Shown: positions 59,500-64,000 of the stretch, one piece after another
Numbering within the stretch: the first letter of the stretch is position 1
Layout: every line of letters starts with the position of its first letter
Source: Stenotrophomonas sp. MYb238
GTDB lineage: Bacteria; Pseudomonadota; Gammaproteobacteria; Xanthomonadales; Xanthomonadaceae
Length of the DNA: 64,000 bases
Reading direction: 5' to 3'
Assembly: GCF_009496535.1 (NCBI RefSeq)
Contig: NZ_WIDL01000003.1
Span: forward strand, 142,312 to 206,311
Translations under genes and position numbers: made by a program
The notes under the pieces: model-generated
What the model was told of the DNA's origin: nothing
Database searches by the model: none
What the model saw: only the letters and a program-made list of their open reading frames with translations

Positions 59500-60579
59500 A
59501 TGAAATCGGACGCAAGGTCGGTCAGTCGTTTGAGCAAGATTTGCGAAAATACGGCAGGTCCTCAGAGCGCGGGCTACATCCTGCAGCTAGATCGTGCCCT
59601 TCATCATCTCGCTACTGCAACCTCCATAGAGGACGTTATTGCGGTTGAGCATTTCGACGATGTTGCTGTACTACGGGATGGAAAGCTGATTATTGCGGAA
59701 CAGGACAAGAACACCTCCAATCCGTCGTCGAAAGTCTTGAACGATCGTAGCAGGGCGCTCTGGCGAACACTGCAGATATGGCTCCAGCTTCGGGAGATGG
59801 ATGAGGGTAGGGACTGCAATCGTCATCTCCTCTTCGTCAACCAATGGGTGGCGACCCCGCTCGCAACACTTCTTCGAGATCGCGTAGCCAACGCCACGCC
59901 GACTCTAGATATCGTCGCCGCGCTGCGCACGAAGGGTGCAAAGCCCGGCAAGGCGAAAATCGACATCCTCATTGCGGACGTGCTGACCCGCGATGACACC
60001 ACTCTGTCGAAGCTGATTGAAGCGATCGAGATTGTTGGAGCTGATGAGCCAGCCACGATCCGAGCGACTCTGGCGAACGGATTGGCGCTCCATCCCCAGG
60101 CGGACACCGATGCCATCATCGACGGTCTGCTCGGATGGCTTACAACCAAGGTCCGGACAGACTGGTCCGAAGGACGTCCTGCTCTTATCTCTCGTCGCGA
60201 GATACTGGTACAAAGTCACGCGCTTCAGGACATGCAGAAGAAGAGCCGCTTTCTGCCGCGAGCATCCGGTGACGTTCCCGTCTCTGTCCACGACCGTGAA
60301 CTAGCCCTCGCCCGCAATTTTGTAGGGCATCTTGGCCGCATTTCAGCCGAGCAAGAAGACATCGTCCAGGCCGTCGACCACTTTCTGAAATTCAGTATAG
60401 AAAAGCATCGTCTGGTGAAGGGGGGCGATGTTCCGCTCGCTGAGTGGGAAAATCGATCAAGCCGACTACAGGAGCGCTGGCGGAATATCATGCGTCGGCG
60501 GTCGCGTGAGATGGTTTCGGCAAGTTCATCCCAGATCGGCTTGGCCGTGCTGGCTGAAACTACATATGAGTGGGAGTGA
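59500..60579 (+). CDS. DUF4297/Cap4-like nuclease with ABC-3C-effector-like C-terminus
   Basis: A 359-aa protein. The N-terminal ~150 residues look like a PD-(D/E)XK nuclease of the DUF4297/Cap4 kind: GYILQLDRALHHLATATSIEDV, then Glu50 and Asp53-Asp54 in VEHFDDVAVLRDGKL and Glu67-Gln68-x-Lys70 in IIAEQDKNTSNPSS, followed by DRSRALWRTLQIWLQL. The C-terminal part, EQEDIVQAVDHFLKFSIEKHRLV, then AEWENRSSRLQERWRNIM, resembles domains shared by effectors of ABC-three-component systems. No ABC ATPase is nearby. ATG 59500 is preferred; TTG 59446 or GTG 59482 would add up to 18 residues. The final TTYEWE-stop is the proposed attR. Confidence 0.65.
   Translation: MKSDARSVSRLSKICENTAGPQSAGYILQLDRALHHLATATSIEDVIAVEHFDDVAVLRDGKLIIAEQDKNTSNPSSKVLNDRSRALWRTLQIWLQLREMDEGRDCNRHLLFVNQWVATPLATLLRDRVANATPTLDIVAALRTKGAKPGKAKIDILIADVLTRDDTTLSKLIEAIEIVGADEPATIRATLANGLALHPQADTDAIIDGLLGWLTTKVRTDWSEGRPALISRREILVQSHALQDMQKKSRFLPRASGDVPVSVHDRELALARNFVGHLGRISAEQEDIVQAVDHFLKFSIEKHRLVKGGDVPLAEWENRSSRLQERWRNIMRRRSREMVSASSSQIGLAVLAETTYEWE
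60562..60575 (+). repeat. Right attachment repeat (attR)
   Basis: ACATATGAGTGGGA, matching the guaA 3' end at 12 of 14 bases and reading EWE in the same phase, followed by GTGA instead of ATAG. It coincides with the last codons of the DUF4297-like gene. Confidence 0.55.
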
Positions 60580-60630
60580 TCCTGGCGCTGCAGATGCTTG
60601 GGTCCGAACGCGCCTGAATCCGGCAATGCA

Positions 60631-60658
60631 CAACGCCCCGCCAGGGGCGTTGTTTTTT
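60631..60658 (+). terminator. Intrinsic terminator right of the island
   Basis: CAACGCCCC and GGGGCGTTG form a 9-bp stem with loop GCCA and six T. It serves the DUF4297-like gene now; it lies ~50 bases after the duplicated guaA end, where the original guaA terminator would be expected. Confidence 0.85.
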
Positions 60659-60660
60659 CG

Positions 60661-60953
60661 AGCTATGGTTGCCGGTACTGGCCTGCCGAGCGCAAGCTTG
60701 TCGATATTGGCTACGCGGATCTACCTTTTCCTTTCGAAGAACATGCCCCGCCTCGCTGGAGATACGAAAGACGTGGAATCTGGAGGAATTGCTGGGCTAC
60801 GTCTCCACCTTGTCGGCGGTGCGCAGCGTGCGCGAGGCAGGGTACGAAGGCATCCTGCATGACTTCGCCGCCGATATGGCGGCGCTGTGGGGTGACGCCG
60901 CACAGCGCCGCGAGGTGCGTTGGCCGATCAACATGCGCTTGGGGACCTTGTAG
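60661..60953 (+). pseudogene. Frameshifted remnant of a class I SAM-dependent methyltransferase
   Basis: C-terminal ~95 residues of a methyltransferase of the trans-aconitate-methyltransferase-like type, broken in two frames. Frame one reads YWPAERKLVDIGYADLPFPF and EEHAPPR; the next frame continues EIRKTWNLEELLGYVSTLSA and LHDFAADMAALWGDAAQRRE, then VRWPINMRLGTL and a stop. The pattern WxLxxLLGYxxTxSAV ... WG ... VxWPI is the family ending. The SAM-binding N-terminus is absent and the shift near 60758 is an indel, so it is non-functional. It begins right after the terminator. Confidence 0.65.
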
Positions 60954-61010
60954 CCGGCACACGTTGCCGATAGCGTGATGCCGGTGTCGGTGGAGCGAGT
61001 GAAAGGGGAT

Positions 61011-63161
61011 ATGGACGAAGCATCTGAACGCATCCGCACGATGCTGGAACGGGCATCGTGGCTGGCCGGGTCATCGCCGCCTGCCGATGACCATGTGCCA
61101 TCCGGCACTACGCCGGAGGCCGCGGCGGCGAAGCTGGTGCGTCGCCTGCAGACCCCCACTACCAGCAGCGGCAGGATCTGGCGCTGGGCGGTGGAGAACC
61201 CGCGAGCGAGCGTGGAGGACGCGCGCCGGGCGCTGCCGGATGAAAATGGAGGCATCAATCGGCCCGAAGGCAGCCAGGTGCAGCAGGAGTTTCATGCTTG
61301 CAGGCGGGCGCAGCGGCTGGTGCAGGGAGGCGCCACGGCGCTACCTCCGCTCTGGAAGCTCTCGCATGGTTCGGCCGATTTCAGCGGCTTGGAGCGCGAG
61401 CAGTATTTGCAGCGGGGGCTGGCAGTCATGCACGCCAACACCGGCAAAGGCCAGGGCGAGGCCTTCGTTGAGGCGCCGCTGGGCAGCGTGTTCTTCCTGT
61501 GTCATGGCAACGAACGCATCGTGCTGCTAGGCCAGTTCACTTCGGCCGCCGAGCCCTGCGCCAAGGGCGAAGGCTGGTTGCAGCGGCATTACCGGGTGTT
61601 GCAGCCGGCCATCCGACAGGACTCCTATTCCGCAGAGCGACGCGGCTGGACGCCGAACTACAACTCCACCTTCAAGCAGGTGCCGGCGGCCGAGCTGACC
61701 GATTGCGAGGGCTTGCTGCTTGCGCCTTTCTTCGGGCTGGGTCTGGTCGGGCTTGCGGAACTGGCGAAGGGAAATGCAAACGTGACGATGACATCGAACG
61801 ATCAGCAGGTGGCCGGCACCGCGCCGCTCAACCGCATCTATTACGGGCCACCGGGAACGGGAAAAACCTGGCGGGTTTCGAGGCTGTTGAAGGAGCGCTT
61901 CACGCAATCGCAGGCCAGTGCCGCCGAGCTTCGCGAACAACTCATCGCCGAACGCATTGCGCCGTTGACCCGCTGGGAAGGGCTGGTGGCCGCGCTGTAC
62001 CAGCTGGGCGGCAGCGCCTCGGTCACCGCATTGGCCGAACATCCGTTCATCACCGCCATCGCGGCGGCCAAAGGGCAGTCGCAGAGCCGGAACGCGCGCC
62101 AATATCTGTGGGGCGCATTGCAGGCGCATACCGTGGACGATTCGATCACGGTGAAATTCGGGCGGCGCAATGCGCCGGGCGTATTCGACAAGGACGAAAA
62201 TTCGATCTGGCATCTTGCCGGCGACTGGCATGAATCCTGCGCCGACATCATCGACACCGTGGATGCGTTGCAGGCCGGCAGGGTGGCCGGCGAGGAAATC
62301 CAGCGCTACAGCTTCGTCACCTTCCACCAGTCCTATGGCTACGAGGAGTTTGTCGAAGGCTTGCGCCCGATGCTGGACGAGGAGGCCGAAGGCGGGCAGG
62401 TGCGCTACGAAATCCGCCCCGGCGCGTTCAAGAAGCTGTGCGAGCGGGCGCGGCGCGAGCCGCAGCACCGTTTCGCGATGGTCATCGACGAGATCAACCG
62501 CGGCAACATCAGCAAGATATTCGGCGAACTCATCACCCTGATCGAGGCCGACAAGCGCGAGGGCGCGGCCAATGCGCTGTCGGTGCTGCTGCCGTATTCG
62601 GGCGAGCCGTTCAGCGTGCCGCGCAACGTGGACATCATCGGCACGATGAACACCGCCGACCGTTCGCTGGCGCTGCTGGACACCGCACTGCGCCGACGCT
62701 TCGAGTTCGTGCCGGTACCGCCCGACCTTGCGCCGTTGCAGGACTTGCGCGTCGGCGAGATCGACGTCGCGCGCATGCTGGCGGCCATCAACCGCCGCAT
62801 CGAAAGCCTGTACGACCGCGACCATGCCATCGGCCATGCCTTCTTCACCGGCCTGCGCGACGTGGCGGAAGGCCCGGCGCGTTTTGCCGCGCTGAAGGCG
62901 GTGTTCCGCAGCCGCATCCTGCCGCTGCTGGAGGAATATTTCTTCGAGGACTGGAACAAGATCCGCCTGATACTGGCCGACAACCAGAAGCCGGAGGGCG
63001 TGCGGTTCGTGGTGCAGGCCGATGCGGATGGCGCGCTGGAGCAGTTGTTCGGCGACGACCACGGCCTGGACGAACATGGCGTCAACCCGCGCCATGAACT
63101 GGACATGCAGGCGTTCGAGCGGCCCGAATCCTACGTCTGTATCTATTCGACCTTGGCGTGA
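61011..63161 (+). CDS. mcrB: McrB-type AAA+ GTPase of a type IV restriction system
   Basis: The translocating motor of a modification-dependent (McrBC-like) restriction system. The 716-aa protein has an N-terminal region (about 1-270) with a probable DNA-base-reading fold ([51 protein letters not shown]), then the AAA+ domain: Walker [10 protein letters not shown] (G279), Walker [20 protein letters not shown] (Asp493-Glu494) and the McrB signature [17 protein letters not shown] 61011 follows AAAGGGGAT; GTG 60975 or ATG 60978 are alternatives. The next gene overlaps its stop (TGATG). Confidence 0.85.
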   Translation: MDEASERIRTMLERASWLAGSSPPADDHVPSGTTPEAAAAKLVRRLQTPTTSSGRIWRWAVENPRASVEDARRALPDENGGINRPEGSQVQQEFHACRRAQRLVQGGATALPPLWKLSHGSADFSGLEREQYLQRGLAVMHANTGKGQGEAFVEAPLGSVFFLCHGNERIVLLGQFTSAAEPCAKGEGWLQRHYRVLQPAIRQDSYSAERRGWTPNYNSTFKQVPAAELTDCEGLLLAPFFGLGLVGLAELAKGNANVTMTSNDQQVAGTAPLNRIYYGPPGTGKTWRVSRLLKERFTQSQASAAELREQLIAERIAPLTRWEGLVAALYQLGGSASVTALAEHPFITAIAAAKGQSQSRNARQYLWGALQAHTVDDSITVKFGRRNAPGVFDKDENSIWHLAGDWHESCADIIDTVDALQAGRVAGEEIQRYSFVTFHQSYGYEEFVEGLRPMLDEEAEGGQVRYEIRPGAFKKLCERARREPQHRFAMVIDEINRGNISKIFGELITLIEADKREGAANALSVLLPYSGEPFSVPRNVDIIGTMNTADRSLALLDTALRRRFEFVPVPPDLAPLQDLRVGEIDVARMLAAINRRIESLYDRDHAIGHAFFTGLRDVAEGPARFAALKAVFRSRILPLLEEYFFEDWNKIRLILADNQKPEGVRFVVQADADGALEQLFGDDHGLDEHGVNPRHELDMQAFERPESYVCIYSTLA

Positions 63162-64000
63162 TGCCGATGCCGGCCGGGGTCATCACCGCTCACGAATTCG
63201 ACCGGCTGGTTGCCGGCGACGCGGCGACCGCGCTTGAGGCCGGCGTGCGCGCGGTGCCGGCATCGACGTATCGCTGGCTGGAGGCGCGATGCTTCGGCGG
63301 CGATGGCGACGCGCCCTGGATACGGCCGGCGCGCTGGCGCGGGCGCCCGGCGCTGCAACTGACCAGCCATGCCGGCATCGTGCAGGCCGCCGATGGTGTC
63401 CGGATCGAGGTGTTGCCCAAGGTCGGCAAAGCCATTGCCGGTGGCGATGCGTCGGCGCGGCGTCTGCTGGTGGCGATGCTGCGCTGCCTGCCGGGGTTCC
63501 GCCACGTGCGCGCCGGCAGCGCCGAACAACTGGCGCTGCGCATGCCGCTGCCGGAAGTGTTCATCGCCGGATTCCTCGATGGCGTACGGGGTATCGTCAA
63601 GCGCGGCCTGCGTAGCGATTACCGGCAATGCGTAGGCAACCTGCCGGCGCTGCGCGGCAAGCTGCTGCTGGGCGAGCAGCTGCGGCGCAATCGCCTGCAC
63701 CCGGACCGCTTTTTCACCGCGCACGATGAATTTTCCAGCGACCGCGCCGAGAACCGCCTGCTGCATGCGGCGCTGCGCCGGGTGCTTGCGCAGAGCAGCT
63801 CGCGGGAAAACCAGCGGCTGGCGCGCGAGTTGGCCTTCGTGTTCGCCGAGGTGCCGCCCTCGACGGCGCCGGCCATGGATTTCGCGCGGGTGCAGCGCGA
63901 CCGTGGCATGGCGCATTACGCCGATGCGCTGGCGTGGGCGCGGTTGATCCTCGAGGGCTGCTCTCCGTTGCCCAGCGGCGGTGCGCATGCCGCGCCCTCG
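63161..64000 (+). CDS. mcrC: McrC-type nuclease subunit (3' end outside window)
   Basis: McrC provides the endonuclease of McrBC and stimulates McrB GTPase. The visible 280 residues begin [20 protein letters not shown] and include VRIEVLPKVGKAIAGGDAS (the conserved xExLPKV motif), LLVAMLRCLPGFRHV, EVFIAGFLDGVRGIVKRGLRSDYRQ, GNLPALRGKLLLGEQLRRN and HDEFSSDRAENRLLHAALRRVL, which together match the McrC family. The PD-(D/E)XK catalytic residues of McrC lie further on and are cut off by the window end. Start overlaps the mcrB stop. Confidence 0.85.
   Translation, partial: MPMPAGVITAHEFDRLVAGDAATALEAGVRAVPASTYRWLEARCFGGDGDAPWIRPARWRGRPALQLTSHAGIVQAADGVRIEVLPKVGKAIAGGDASARRLLVAMLRCLPGFRHVRAGSAEQLALRMPLPEVFIAGFLDGVRGIVKRGLRSDYRQCVGNLPALRGKLLLGEQLRRNRLHPDRFFTAHDEFSSDRAENRLLHAALRRVLAQSSSRENQRLARELAFVFAEVPPSTAPAMDFARVQRDRGMAHYADALAWARLILEGCSPLPSGGAHAAPS

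Larger units (their letters stand above)
54222..60575. mobile_element. Genomic island integrated in the 3' end of guaA
   Basis: About 6.35 kb, visibly AT-richer than its flanks, with an integrase at its left end next to guaA. Borders are proposed from a 14-bp direct repeat (12/14 identical): ACGATCGAGTGGGA at 54222-54235 and ACATATGAGTGGGA at 60562-60575. guaA is a known integration target of ICEs and islands. Cargo runs: integrase, micro-ORF and winged-helix protein, a CoiA-like nuclease protein, a ParM-like remnant, a small membrane protein and a DUF4297-like nuclease. No transfer genes are visible, so it looks like a degraded or minimal element. The right border is less certain than the left. 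Confidence 0.7.

Noticed and set aside
61527-63095. 522-codon minus-strand frame opposite mcrB
   Set aside because: Antisense to all McrB motifs; no domain.

Overview
The window is a GC-rich chromosomal stretch of a gammaproteobacterium, most likely Xanthomonadaceae/Lysobacteraceae (Xanthomonas, Lysobacter, Luteimonas or Pseudoxanthomonas relatives). Protein families, gene order (rpsA-ihfB-lapA-lapB-glycosyltransferase-WbpM-like-galU; rlmN-pilF-rodZ-yfgM-bamB-der; guaB-guaA), TAnAAT -10 boxes set 6-7 bases before start codons, and Xanthomonad-type intergenic palindromes support this. The species cannot be fixed from sequence alone.

Positions 1-54,240 are core chromosome. In order: the end of an SDR gene; a RegB/RegA-type redox two-component pair (-); ispG and a PAP2 phosphatase; a GacA-type regulator; rne divergent from rluC; zupT; a TonB-C lipoprotein with phhB; nfuA and a repetitive membrane protein; two monohaem cytochromes c; an RND efflux operon with one adaptor and two dissimilar permeases, followed by two small membrane proteins; a minus-strand run of aguA, aguB, a GNAT and a TraB-family protein; rpmJ; cmk; rpsA, ihfB, lapA, lapB and envelope sugar genes to galU; a TetR-fadN-fadA beta-oxidation operon with a PsrA-like operator; ndk; rlmN, pilF, rodZ, yfgM, bamB, der; rhodanese-MoeB; folD; guaB and guaA.

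The last ~10 kb is accessory. Immediately after guaA, composition becomes AT-richer and an integrase appears. I read 54,222-60,575 as a ~6.3 kb island integrated into the 3' end of guaA. A 14-bp imperfect direct repeat (12/14), which encodes a terminal EWE plus stop on both sides, marks the borders. Cargo: a winged-helix protein with a coupled micro-ORF and upstream direct repeats, a CoiA-like nuclease/coiled-coil/membrane-anchor protein, a ParM/StbA remnant, a 55-aa membrane protein, and a DUF4297/Cap4-like nuclease whose C-terminus resembles ABC-three-component effectors and whose last codons are the att site. Right of the island lie a strong terminator (possibly the displaced guaA terminator), a frameshifted methyltransferase remnant, and an McrB-McrC pair cut off by the window end. 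The segment from the integrase to McrC looks like a defence-rich hotspot, and the two island nuclease proteins are the least characterised parts of it.
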